The notes beneath the pieces are model-generated. The model searched no databases, had not been told where the DNA came from, and saw nothing but the letters and a program-made list of their open reading frames with translations. This document shows, piece by piece, positions 8,354 to 15,878 of a stretch of 64,000 nt of DNA (the stretch's first letter is position 1; the number at the start of each line of letters is the position of its first letter). Source of the stretch: Bacteroidota bacterium. GTDB taxonomy: Bacteria > Bacteroidota > Bacteroidia > UBA7662 > CANHCV01. The translations under genes were made by a program, and so were the position numbers. Location: positions 124,001 through 188,000 of the forward strand of contig CANMVY010000003.1 of assembly GCA_947501265.1 (NCBI GenBank), in the 5' to 3' direction.

Positions 8354-8361
8354 CAAAGATA
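8354..8361 (-). promoter_or_regulatory. TATCTTTG -7 element, 3 bases before ATG
   Basis: Exact TAnnTTTG on the minus strand with only three bases before the ATG at 8350. The transcript is predicted to be leaderless. It faces away from the mtgA element at 8381-8388. Confidence 0.65.
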
Positions 8362-8380
8362 ACCTTTTCAAAACAATCCC

Positions 8381-8388
8381 TACCTTTG
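8381..8388 (+). promoter_or_regulatory. TACCTTTG -7 element, 5 bases before mtgA ATG
   Basis: Exact TAnnTTTG five bases before the ATG at 8394. This decides the start: an in-frame ATG at 8349 lies upstream of the predicted transcription start. Confidence 0.65.
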
Positions 8389-8393
8389 TCCTC

Positions 8394-9062
8394 ATGTTCA
8401 AGTGGATCTTTCGAATCGGGTTGCTTTTCCTGGTGTTCACCGTTTTCGGCGTGTTGATGTTGCGTTGGATTCCCGTAACGTACACGCCGCTGATGTTCAT
8501 CCGAAGCATCCAATCCCAAACCAACGATAAGCTTCCATCCGGAATTCACCACGATTGGGTTTCTTTGTCGGAAGCCGGCCCCTTCCCAACGTGTGTACAA
8601 GCCACCGAAGATCAGAATTTTTTCGATCACCACGGATTTGATTTCAAAGCAATTCAATACGCTTACGAATACAATAAAAACCACGAGAAAACCATTGGGG
8701 CCAGCACGATTTCCCAGCAAACCGCCAAAAATGTGTTTCTTTGGCCCAGTCGCAGTTGGGTGCGCAAAGGGTTGGAAGTGTATTTCACCGCCCTCATCGA
8801 ATTGCTTTGGGGAAAAGACCGAATCTTGGAAGTGTATTCCAACGTGGTGGAATTGGGGCCAGACATTTATGGCGTTGAAGCCGCTTCGCAACATTATTTC
8901 AACGTTTCTGCATCTTCCTTAAAAAATAATCAAGCCCTCAATTTGGCTACTCTTTTGCCTTCTCCCTTGAAATACAGCCCGATCGATTTGAATCCGGCTC
9001 AGAAAAGGAAGAAAAGTCGTGCAAAAAAGCACCTCAAGAAGAGCGGGGCTTTGAAGTTTTAA
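8394..9062 (+). CDS. mtgA: Monofunctional biosynthetic peptidoglycan transglycosylase
   Basis: 222 aa from the ATG at 8394. One N-terminal membrane anchor is followed by the GT51 glycosyltransferase domain, with the catalytic-Glu motif ATEDQNFFDHHGFD, the second motif GASTISQQTAKNVFLW, and KDRILEVYSNVVELG and YGVEAASQHYF. It polymerises lipid II into glycan strands at the outer face of the inner membrane and lacks a transpeptidase domain, so it is the MtgA type. Length is normal. The basic C-terminal tail (KRKKSRAKKHLKKS) is typical. It is followed 18 bases later by dnaX. Confidence 0.92.
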   Translation: MFKWIFRIGLLFLVFTVFGVLMLRWIPVTYTPLMFIRSIQSQTNDKLPSGIHHDWVSLSEAGPFPTCVQATEDQNFFDHHGFDFKAIQYAYEYNKNHEKTIGASTISQQTAKNVFLWPSRSWVRKGLEVYFTALIELLWGKDRILEVYSNVVELGPDIYGVEAASQHYFNVSASSLKNNQALNLATLLPSPLKYSPIDLNPAQKRKKSRAKKHLKKSGALKF

Positions 9063-9065
9063 CCG

Positions 9066-9073
9066 TATTTTTA
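9066..9073 (+). promoter_or_regulatory. TATTTTTA, near-consensus -7 element before dnaX
   Basis: One mismatch from TAnnTTTG (final G to A), seven bases before the dnaX ATG at 9081. It may give dnaX its own transcript in addition to read-through from mtgA. Confidence 0.4.
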
Positions 9074-9080
9074 CCCTCCC

Positions 9081-10202
9081 ATGGAACCTTACGTTGTCTC
9101 CTTCCGAAAATATCGACCCAACACCTTTGAATCGGTGGTGGGACAGGAACACGTAACGAATACGCTGAAAAACGCCATCCTCAACAACCAACTTTCTCAA
9201 GCTTACCTGTTTACCGGTCCACGTGGCGTGGGCAAAACAACGTGTGCCCGAATCTTGGCCAAGGTGATGAACATGGAAAATCCGGTAGAAGCCTTGAAAG
9301 ATGACTCCTATGCAACGGTTGACTTGGATATTTCCATGAACATTTTCGAGTTGGATGCCGCTTCACGAAACGGGGTAGAAGATATCCGCGACCTCATTGA
9401 GCAAGTTCGCTATGTTCCCCAAGGCGGCAAGAAGATTTACATCATCGATGAGGTGCACATGCTCTCTACGGCGGCCTTCAATGCGTTTTTGAAAACCTTG
9501 GAAGAGCCACCGCCGTATGCCATCTTCATTTTGGCAACCACCGATAAACATAAGGTTTTACCAACGATTCTTTCCCGTTGCCAAATTTTCGATTTTAAGC
9601 GCATCCAAACTTCAGACATTACCCATCATTTGGAATGGGTATGTGCGCAAGAAGGGGTGAAATTTGAAAAAGAAGGTCTCCATATCGTTGCTCAAAAAGC
9701 CGATGGCGGACTTCGAGATGCACTTTCTACCTTGGATCAGTTGATTGCTCTAACAGAAGGAGAATTGACTTATTCCAATGTGGTAAAAAGTTTGAATTTA
9801 ATCGACCACGAGCAGTTTTTTGCTGCTTGCGATTCCTTTCTTCAACAAGATGTATCGGCCTTGTTGAATCAGTATAACCAAATTACCGCTACCGGATTTG
9901 ATGGAGCCCAATTCATTGCCGGGTTGGCCGATCACGTTCGTAATTTGCTCCTTTCCCGCGACGCCAAAACCGTTCATTTGGTAGAAGGCAGCGAAGCCTT
10001 GAATCAGCGCTATTTGGAACAAAGTAAGAAGTTCAACTCCAGCTATTTGTTATCGGCTTTGGATCAAATCAATCGTACAGAAACAACTGCCCGAAATGTA
10101 AAAAATCAACGCTTGCACTTCGAACTTTGCCTGATGCGATTGGCCATGTTGCCTTCGGCCCAACGTCTTTCCATCTTATCGGAAGACGAAAAAAAAAATT
10201 AA
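9081..10202 (+). CDS. dnaX: DNA polymerase III clamp-loader subunit, gamma form (zero-frame product of dnaX)
   Basis: 373 aa in the zero frame. It contains the AAA+ core: Walker A GPRGVGKTTCARILAK (about residues 45-60), ELDAASRNGVEDIR, Walker B YIIDEVHML, the sensor and SRC segment TILSRCQIFDFKRI, and domain III ending LHFELCLMRLAML. The four-Cys zinc module that follows Walker A in E. coli DnaX is absent and replaced by a Cys-free loop. The frame ends at a TAA directly after ten A residues (10189-10198), with a last residue pattern DEKKN. This is the equivalent of the short gamma protein. The rest of the expected protein is present in the -1 frame (10199-10849). Confidence 0.9.
   Translation: MEPYVVSFRKYRPNTFESVVGQEHVTNTLKNAILNNQLSQAYLFTGPRGVGKTTCARILAKVMNMENPVEALKDDSYATVDLDISMNIFELDAASRNGVEDIRDLIEQVRYVPQGGKKIYIIDEVHMLSTAAFNAFLKTLEEPPPYAIFILATTDKHKVLPTILSRCQIFDFKRIQTSDITHHLEWVCAQEGVKFEKEGLHIVAQKADGGLRDALSTLDQLIALTEGELTYSNVVKSLNLIDHEQFFAACDSFLQQDVSALLNQYNQITATGFDGAQFIAGLADHVRNLLLSRDAKTVHLVEGSEALNQRYLEQSKKFNSSYLLSALDQINRTETTARNVKNQRLHFELCLMRLAMLPSAQRLSILSEDEKKN
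10189..10198 (+). promoter_or_regulatory. Ten-A slippery run, candidate frameshift or transcriptional slippage site in dnaX
   Basis: The zero-frame codons here are GAA AAA AAA AAT TAA, which contains the A AAA AAA slip heptamer directly before a stop codon. A -1 shift, or one extra A in the mRNA, joins the gamma frame to the tau tail as D-E-K-K-K-L-R-E. Thermus thermophilus dnaX uses transcriptional slippage on a poly-A run, and E. coli dnaX uses -1 ribosomal shifting on A AAA AAG. Only a small potential structure lies downstream (GGAG 10204-10207 with CTCC 10233-10236; AACG/CGTT 10217-10228). A homopolymer sequencing error is the main alternative. Confidence 0.65.
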
Positions 10203-10849
10203 GGGAGAAAATTCATAACGCTACCGTTGGTGCTCCTGCGATTCAGCCTCCAGTTGAAAATTCTGCACCATCACCACCACCACCAGCCCCAGTTTTGGAA
10301 GAATCCAAGCCTGCTTCGGGTTCCGAGCCTCTTCCTATCGCTCCACCTCCTTCGCCTTCTGCTCCTGCGTTGAAAAGCGGTAGTAGTCCCACCTCGGTAT
10401 TTGCCAAAGGCAAAGAGGGATTTTTGAAAAAGGTTAAAGAAGAAGTAAAGAAAATTCAGGAAGAAACGCCCAAAGGTGTCATCGATTCACAGGAGTTTCC
10501 TAAATTTTGGACTCAATTGCAAGTTGCTACCCAGAAAAATGAAGACCCGCATTTGTTGGCACTGCTTCAACGCTGTGAGCCAGAATTGAAAGGCGACCAC
10601 GAATTGGTGATTCCCTTCTTCAATGCCTTAGAGAAAGAAACGTTTGCCGAAAGAAGGGAATGGATGGCCGAGGAGTTTCGACGGATTTGCGGGGTTTATC
10701 CTCAAATTACTTTCGTAGAAAAGGAAGATTCCGAAGCCAAGAATGAAAGTTTGATTTATACGCCAAAGGAAAAATTGGAGTATTTTCTAGAACAGAACCC
10801 GTTGGTTTCTGATTTCATGAAAAAGTTTAATCTCGACGTAGATTTTTAA
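10199..10849 (+). CDS. dnaX: DnaX tau-specific C-terminal region, read in the -1 frame
   Basis: 216 residues open in the -1 frame relative to the upstream dnaX frame. Joined through the A run, the product would be 589 aa, the size of a normal tau. The segment has a proline-rich linker (about the first 60 residues), a basic helix GFLKKVKEEVKKIQEE, a folded domain (FPKFWTQL to FRRICGVYPQITF) and a conserved-looking tail LIYTPKEKLEYFLEQNPLV ending in LDVDF. In tau this region binds the replicative helicase and the polymerase alpha subunit. It has no credible independent start: the open frame reaches back to 10127 only as a shadow of the upstream frame. Confidence 0.82.
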   Translation, partial: LREKIHNATVGAPAIQPPVENSAPSPPPPAPVLEESKPASGSEPLPIAPPPSPSAPALKSGSSPTSVFAKGKEGFLKKVKEEVKKIQEETPKGVIDSQEFPKFWTQLQVATQKNEDPHLLALLQRCEPELKGDHELVIPFFNALEKETFAERREWMAEEFRRICGVYPQITFVEKEDSEAKNESLIYTPKEKLEYFLEQNPLVSDFMKKFNLDVDF

Positions 10850-10852
10850 ACT

Positions 10853-11872
10853 TTAAAAAAGGGAGCGAAACGTTTTTTTTCCACCTGCGTAATACTTCCA
10901 TACCACACTTTTACTCAGGCTTCCTGGAATTTTTTTCAAGGATAAGGGAGTTCCTACCTGTCGTTTTTTCATTTCTCTAGCTTTTTCAAAAAAAGCCCAA
11001 TGGGCACGAACGATTGCCCAAGTGTGTTTAGGATACCCTTCCAGCAAGAACTTAAATCCCGCAACAGCATCGAGAATCAAATGTGCAATTACTTTGGGGA
11101 GTCGCTCCGAGGGGTGAAGGTTTTTCCATAAACAGTAATAACTGTTTCGGAAATTGAGGTAGGTTTTGAACGGCGAACCGTAATTGAGGGTTCCTCCGCC
11201 CAAGTGGAAAACGGTAGATTGAGGAATGACTTTCACGGATGCGCCCACTCGATGCATTCGCCAACACAAATCGATTTCCTCCATGTGGGCGAAAAAATCG
11301 GGATCGAGTTCGCCGGCTTGGAGGTACCAATATCTTCGAACAAACAAGCAAGCGCCACTGGCCCAAAAAACTTCGGTTTCATCGTCGTATTGCCCCTGAT
11401 CCGTTTCAACGGTAGTGAAAATTCGCCCCCGCGTAAAAGGAAAACCAAATCGGTCAATCCAACCACCCGATGCGCCGGCGTATTCAAAATGGGTGCGCTG
11501 TTGATCGGCCAAAATTTTGGGTTGTGCAGCACCCAACTTCGGATCTTTTTCAAAAGCATCGGCTACGGCATCCAGCCAGTGGGGTGGGACTGCTACATCA
11601 CTGTTCAATAAACAAATGATTTCTCCGGTAACCTGCTTAAGCCCGTGAAAATAACCACCGGCGTAACCCGTGTTGGTTTGCAGTTGAACCCATTTGATTT
11701 TTTCGTGTCCCAATTCCTCCACCCATTTTTTGGATTCATCGGTACTTGCATTGTCGATGATGACCACTTCAAAATTGGGGTATTGCGTTTCAAGAACGGA
11801 AGGAAGGTAGGTTTGGAGGTGTTTTACTCCGTTCCAATTTAAAATGGCGATGGAAATAAAAGGACGCGGCAT
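10853..11872 (-). CDS. Glycosyltransferase family 2
   Basis: 339 aa from the ATG at 11872. GT-A fold motifs: SIAILNWNG at the start, VVIIDNASTDES, TGEIICLLNSDVAVP (the NSD is the DxD equivalent), WASGACLFVRRYWY and ARMEEIDLCWR-like acceptor motif HMEEIDLCWRMHRVG. This pattern matches rhamnosyl- and related sugar transferases that act at the cytoplasmic face of the inner membrane on surface polysaccharides. The C-terminal 80 residues are basic and amphipathic, suggesting membrane association. The start overlaps the stop of the GWxTD gene (TGATG), so the two are coupled. Confidence 0.87.
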   Translation of the reverse strand: MPRPFISIAILNWNGVKHLQTYLPSVLETQYPNFEVVIIDNASTDESKKWVEELGHEKIKWVQLQTNTGYAGGYFHGLKQVTGEIICLLNSDVAVPPHWLDAVADAFEKDPKLGAAQPKILADQQRTHFEYAGASGGWIDRFGFPFTRGRIFTTVETDQGQYDDETEVFWASGACLFVRRYWYLQAGELDPDFFAHMEEIDLCWRMHRVGASVKVIPQSTVFHLGGGTLNYGSPFKTYLNFRNSYYCLWKNLHPSERLPKVIAHLILDAVAGFKFLLEGYPKHTWAIVRAHWAFFEKAREMKKRQVGTPLSLKKIPGSLSKSVVWKYYAGGKKTFRSLF

Positions 11873-13368
11873 CAATTGTTGTTAAAGGTGCTCTCTAAAA
11901 TTCGGATGGATTCGGAATCGGCATTCGCCGGACGATCGCTGTCGATGGTGTTGCCCATGGGCGTGGTCCGGCGAAAAATTTCGAGTTTCCACTGCGGATT
12001 ATTGGTTTCGCCGAAAGCGGTGCTGTGCAGCAAACGGTACTCGCAAGCGGCAACTTCCTTGTTGTAGAATAAAAATCGAGCATCCCGTTGCCGCGCTCGT
12101 CCCGGACTCATGCGGTCCACCAGGTTGTAGTACCACCAAACTTCGTAGGGCAGTGCAACTGGGTCGGTTTTGCGTTCGGTTCGCTGATCGGGTGGCCCGT
12201 ATTGCAGGTAAACCCGTCCGCGTTCGGTTTCGTAACCTCGTTGGCGCGGGCAGGCAAACAGTCGATTAACTTCTGCCAATCTCCCGCGGTATTCCACCCA
12301 TCCTTCTTCAGGATTTCCCGGATTTTTTTCCACCCAAAACTGGGCAAAGAAAGGCTTCAGTCGGAAAGTGTCGGCGTATTTCGGATTTACCATTGGCAGT
12401 GCCAAATTTCGTTCTCCTGCACCCATCACCGGTAGAATACTACGGATGTGTTCCCGAACTTGAGCGGTGGTCATGGTGTCAACAAAGTAGGGCAATTTTC
12501 CATCTGAAATGGCTTGTTTCTGAACTTTCTTCGGAAGCGTTCGTCGAAAACCAAGGGCCTTTTGGTCGAGCAAATCGTATTTCATGTTCCTTGCTTCCAC
12601 CACCAATTGATAATTGCCAATGGGAAGGGAATTCAAAGGGATTTTGATGAAGAAGGGAAGAATTTTCGACGTGGTGACTTTATTACGGTTACCGTATTCA
12701 GCAAGGATTTCTTCGGAATTGGCTTTTTTGAGGTAGTAAACAAATAGAATCGAGGAATCGGGAAGGAGCGGAAACGTTTGGTACAATTCGGTGTAGGCCT
12801 GAAGCGTGTCGGATTCTTGACCAAAAATATCGTTGGGGTAGGGGATGATGAATTTTCCGCTCCGCTCCAAAGAGGGATTCGGGTTTTGTGCCGACCGAAA
12901 AAAGAACGGTTGACTAAAAAGCACTTCATCGGTCGGAAAGGTGCTCTCGAACGCGAATTTCGATTGATTTCGGTTGGTGGTGTCGTTCAAATCGGCAATC
13001 GTGATTTCCCCTTCGAATTGTCCAAGTCCGATGGAGTATCGTTCGAAATGGAGTAGCTCCGGCGATAAAATCCAAGCCGATGAAATTCCCAATTGAGCGG
13101 TGTCGATGGCCGGTGACTTCACGTTAAATCCGTCTTTCTGGACGATTTTTCCATCTTTTTTCAATTGGACAAAAACGGTGACTCCGCTTTCGGCTTTTCC
13201 CGAAGCATTCATTTTCCAGCGGAGGGATTCGGTGCGTACCAACAGATGAATTTCTGCCCAATTGCTGCTGCCGTCTTTCTTCAGGGTGGTGGTGCTCACC
13301 AAGGCCTGCAAGGCCCAAACGGGATTCATCCACAAAATCAGAAAAAAGCCCAGTAACTTTGCACGCAT
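11872..13368 (-). CDS. Secreted GWxTD domain-containing protein
   Basis: 498 aa from the ATG at 13368, beginning with a signal peptide (MRAKLLGFFLILWMNPVWA). The N-terminal 300 residues are beta-rich. The C-terminal domain (about 355-480) has VEYRGRLAEVNRLFACPRQR, GYETERGRVYLQYGPPDQR and YEVWWYYNL, the signature of the GWxTD domain found in exported Bacteroidota proteins. Function of the family is not established. Start codon: a TTG nine bases upstream is possible, but the ATG gives a proper signal peptide. This ATG shares the palindrome CATG with the ATG of the divergent wbqC-like gene. Confidence 0.82.
   Translation of the reverse strand: MRAKLLGFFLILWMNPVWALQALVSTTTLKKDGSSNWAEIHLLVRTESLRWKMNASGKAESGVTVFVQLKKDGKIVQKDGFNVKSPAIDTAQLGISSAWILSPELLHFERYSIGLGQFEGEITIADLNDTTNRNQSKFAFESTFPTDEVLFSQPFFFRSAQNPNPSLERSGKFIIPYPNDIFGQESDTLQAYTELYQTFPLLPDSSILFVYYLKKANSEEILAEYGNRNKVTTSKILPFFIKIPLNSLPIGNYQLVVEARNMKYDLLDQKALGFRRTLPKKVQKQAISDGKLPYFVDTMTTAQVREHIRSILPVMGAGERNLALPMVNPKYADTFRLKPFFAQFWVEKNPGNPEEGWVEYRGRLAEVNRLFACPRQRGYETERGRVYLQYGPPDQRTERKTDPVALPYEVWWYYNLVDRMSPGRARQRDARFLFYNKEVAACEYRLLHSTAFGETNNPQWKLEIFRRTTPMGNTIDSDRPANADSESIRILESTFNNN
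13354..13361 (+). promoter_or_regulatory. TAACTTTG -7 element, 5 bases before the WbqC ATG
   Basis: Exact TAnnTTTG located inside the first codons of the divergent GWxTD gene and five bases before the ATG at 13367. A leaderless wbqC-like transcript is predicted. Confidence 0.6.
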
Positions 13369-13954
13369 GGATTTCAAAAATTTCCGTAAAGTTAATCTTT
13401 CCGAACTGCAATGTTTGCCCTCCCTCGTTTTTTTTCAGGAGTGTTTGGGGAGTGATGCCTTGCTGTTGGAAGCCCATGAGTCGTACCAAAAGGGAGGGTT
13501 TCGAAATCGTTACTTCATCCAAACCTCGCAAGGCCCGTTGGAGATGAGCATTCCCCTTCAGGGCGGACGCAACGTTCGGGCCTTGATTCAGGAGGTAAAG
13601 GTGGATGACCGATTGCCTTGGCGTTGGAATCACCTTCAATCCATCGAAACCGCTTATCGTTCTACGCCGTATTACGAATACCTCGCTCCGGAATTGAAGG
13701 AAATTCTCCTGATGCCCACCGATTCGTTGTGGGAATTGAATCATGCACTCCTTCGGTGGGTGTGGTCGGTATTGCGATGGGATAAATTCATCGGGAAAAC
13801 CACCGATTTTTACTTGGATTATTCCGAAGGAAATGTGGTAGATTTACGGAAGAACGCAAAAAAGAAAGAGGGAGAATCTCTCAGTATTCTTCATTATTTG
13901 TTTCATTTTGGTCCTGAATTGGCATTAATATTGGAAAATGAAAATAACGGGTAA
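13367..13954 (+). CDS. WbqC-like family protein
   Basis: 195 aa from the ATG at 13367. The family pattern is visible: LSELQCLPSLVFFQECL near the start, SYQKGGFRNRYFIQTSQGP, MSIPLQGGRN, and WRWNHLQSIETAYRSTPYYE. WbqC-like proteins occur in O-antigen and surface polysaccharide loci and are thought to act in sugar modification or transfer, but the chemistry is unproven. The open frame extends upstream to 13262 only because it runs antisense to the GWxTD gene. The 3' end overlaps the Nif3-like gene by 17 bases, so the two, plus the zinc-ribbon gene, form an operon. Confidence 0.85.
   Translation: MDFKNFRKVNLSELQCLPSLVFFQECLGSDALLLEAHESYQKGGFRNRYFIQTSQGPLEMSIPLQGGRNVRALIQEVKVDDRLPWRWNHLQSIETAYRSTPYYEYLAPELKEILLMPTDSLWELNHALLRWVWSVLRWDKFIGKTTDFYLDYSEGNVVDLRKNAKKKEGESLSILHYLFHFGPELALILENENNG
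13387..13394 (-). promoter_or_regulatory. TAACTTTA, near-consensus -7 element for the GWxTD gene
   Basis: One mismatch from TAnnTTTG on the minus strand, 18 bases before the ATG at 13368 and inside the wbqC-like coding region. Confidence 0.35.
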
Positions 13955-15032
13955 ACATATTGCCGATTTGTTGGAACATTGGGCGCCCCTGTCGCTTCAA
14001 GAGTCGTACGATAATTCGGGCTGGTTGGTGGGCGATCTTGATAGCGAAGTCACCGGAGTGCTTTGCACCTTGGATTGCACCGAAGAGGTGTTGGAAGAAG
14101 CCAAATTGAAGGGTTTTAATTTGATTGTGGCCCATCATCCCATTTGGTTCGGAGGGAAGAAGCGATTGGGTTCCCACTATACGGATCGGGTGATTATCCA
14201 AGCCGTTCAGTGGGGCATCGGCATTTATGCTTGCCACACCAACGCTGATGCGGTAGAAAATGGGGTGAATGCGAAAATCTTGGAAAAAATGGGATTGAAA
14301 AACAGACGTATTTTGAGTCCGCGTTTCGAGAATTTACAGCAATTAACCACGTTTGTTCCGGTTCAACACGCCGATGAAGTTCGGCAGGCCTTGTTTGATG
14401 CCGGTGCAGGTTGGGTTGGGAATTATTCGCATGCGTCGTTCAATACTGAGGGAGTTGGGACCTTTTTAGGTGAAGAAGGGAGTTCGCCAACCATTGGCAA
14501 AGTTGGTCATTTGGAGCGGGTTCAAGAAATGAAGATTGAAGTACTTGTGCCGAAATGGAAACAGCGGGAAGTGATATCGGCTTTGCATCGGGTACATCCG
14601 TACGAAGAAGTGGCCTATTTTTTAACGTCGCTTCAAAATGAGCACCATCAAACGGGCATGGGCATGGTTGGTGAGTTGAATGAGGCGATTTCGTGGGAAT
14701 CGTTCGTTCATTTGGTAAAAACGGAATTCCATGTTCAGGTTGTACGTCATACCCGAGCCAAGGGCGACGTGAAGAAAATTGCCGTTTGCGGTGGCTCGGG
14801 CAGTTTCTTGTTGAACGATGCCATTCGGGCGGGAGCCGACGTTTTTTTGACAGCTGATTTCAAGTACCACGAGTTTTTTGAGGCCGATGGGAAGATCGTT
14901 GTTGCCGATATTGGTCATTACGAAACCGAACAATTTACTTCGGAAATATTTTGTGATTTAATTCAAGAAAAATTTCCTAATTTTGCCGTTCTCAAAAGTA
15001 CCACACGTACGAATCCTGTAAATTACAGTTAA
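13938..15032 (+). CDS. Nif3-like dinuclear metal centre protein (YbgI/YqfO, DUF34)
   Basis: 364 aa. Metal-binding motifs are intact: LIVAHHPIWFGGKKR near residue 55-70, ACHTNADAVENGVN near 95-110, and the C-terminal TADFKYHEFFEADGKIVVADIGHYETEQ. Between the two halves is an inserted domain (about residues 130-230: PVQHADEVRQALFDAGAGWVG to VHPYEEVAYFL), as in the long YqfO type. These proteins form hexameric toroids with a two-metal site; biological role is debated (GTP cyclohydrolase-like or metal handling). It overlaps the wbqC-like gene and shares its last stop base with the next ATG (TAATG). Confidence 0.92.
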   Translation: MKITGKHIADLLEHWAPLSLQESYDNSGWLVGDLDSEVTGVLCTLDCTEEVLEEAKLKGFNLIVAHHPIWFGGKKRLGSHYTDRVIIQAVQWGIGIYACHTNADAVENGVNAKILEKMGLKNRRILSPRFENLQQLTTFVPVQHADEVRQALFDAGAGWVGNYSHASFNTEGVGTFLGEEGSSPTIGKVGHLERVQEMKIEVLVPKWKQREVISALHRVHPYEEVAYFLTSLQNEHHQTGMGMVGELNEAISWESFVHLVKTEFHVQVVRHTRAKGDVKKIAVCGGSGSFLLNDAIRAGADVFLTADFKYHEFFEADGKIVVADIGHYETEQFTSEIFCDLIQEKFPNFAVLKSTTRTNPVNYS

Positions 15033-15781
15033 TGGAAAATACAATCGAAAACAAGCTCCGCACTTTGTACAATTTGCAATCCATCGATAGCAAAATTGAT
15101 CAATTGCAGGTATTGCGTGGCGAACTTCCCATGGAAGTGGCTGATTTGGAAGATGAAGTTGCCGGTTTAGAAACTCGCATTCAGAAGTATGGGGAGGATA
15201 TTCAGGAGTTGAAGAAATTTGTTGCAGATCGCAAAGATTTCATCCAACAGTGTTTGACTTTGAAAACCAAATACGAAGAGCAAATCAACAACGTAAAGAA
15301 CAGCCGCGAGTACGATGCACTTTCCAAAGAGATTGAATTGCAGGATTTGGAAAAGCAGGTAGCCGAGAAGAAAATTCGCGAAGCTTCTGTGCGCATCGAA
15401 CAAAAAAATGCCGAGTTAGAGGGATTGAATTCCATTTTGACTGAGCGTCATAAAGATTTAGAATCCAAGAAAACTGAATTAGATGCCATCGTTGCTGAAA
15501 CCGAAAAGGAAGAAGCAGATTTGAAAAAGGAATCGGATTTGGCTCGCAACAATGTTGAAGATCGTTACTTGTTAGCGTATGATCGCATTCGCACCAAGTT
15601 CCGCAATGGTTTGGCCGTTGCTACCATCCAACGCGATTCTTGCGGAGGATGTTTTAACCAAATTCCACCTCAGGTGCAGTTGGACATTTCATTGAGAAAG
15701 AAAATTACCGTTTGTGAACATTGCGGACGAATTGTGGTTGATCCACGCATCGCCGAGGAGTTCACCGAGACCGCCGAATAA
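15032..15781 (+). CDS. Zinc-ribbon coiled-coil protein (COG1579/CdsZ family)
   Basis: 249 aa. Residues about 1-190 form a long antiparallel coiled coil rich in Glu and Lys. The C-terminus carries two Cys pairs, CGGCFNQ and CEHCGRIVVDP, forming a C4 zinc ribbon. This architecture (HP0958-like) is conserved across bacteria; the Flavobacteriia often keep it directly after a Nif3-like gene, as here. Known members bind nucleic acid or act in translation control, but the role in this group is open. Start ATG overlaps the Nif3 stop. A strong terminator follows. Confidence 0.88.
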   Translation: MENTIENKLRTLYNLQSIDSKIDQLQVLRGELPMEVADLEDEVAGLETRIQKYGEDIQELKKFVADRKDFIQQCLTLKTKYEEQINNVKNSREYDALSKEIELQDLEKQVAEKKIREASVRIEQKNAELEGLNSILTERHKDLESKKTELDAIVAETEKEEADLKKESDLARNNVEDRYLLAYDRIRTKFRNGLAVATIQRDSCGGCFNQIPPQVQLDISLRKKITVCEHCGRIVVDPRIAEEFTETAE

Positions 15782-15784
15782 TTC

Positions 15785-15820
15785 AACAAAAAACCCCGAA
15801 GAAATTCGGGGTTTTTTGTT
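15785..15820. terminator. Bidirectional Rho-independent terminator
   Basis: CCCCGAA (15794-15800), loop GAAA, TTCGGGG (15805-15811), with A-rich sequence before and T-rich after. It serves both the zinc-ribbon gene (+) and the UbiA gene (-), whose stops face each other. The same stem-loop core recurs at 36371-36393. Confidence 0.9.
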
Positions 15821-15878
15821 GATATCAAGTGTTGACAATTCAGGGGTATTGAATTTGAGGAATATCCAAAATCTTTGA

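Noticed and set aside
10127-10198. Start of a separate gene at 10127
   Set aside because: The first 24 codons are the dnaX frame read out of phase; only the part after the A run is meaningful, as the tau tail.
13124-13744. A 206-codon minus-strand frame crossing the wbqC-like and GWxTD start regions
   Set aside because: It is antisense and out of frame to two convincing genes and has no recognisable features.
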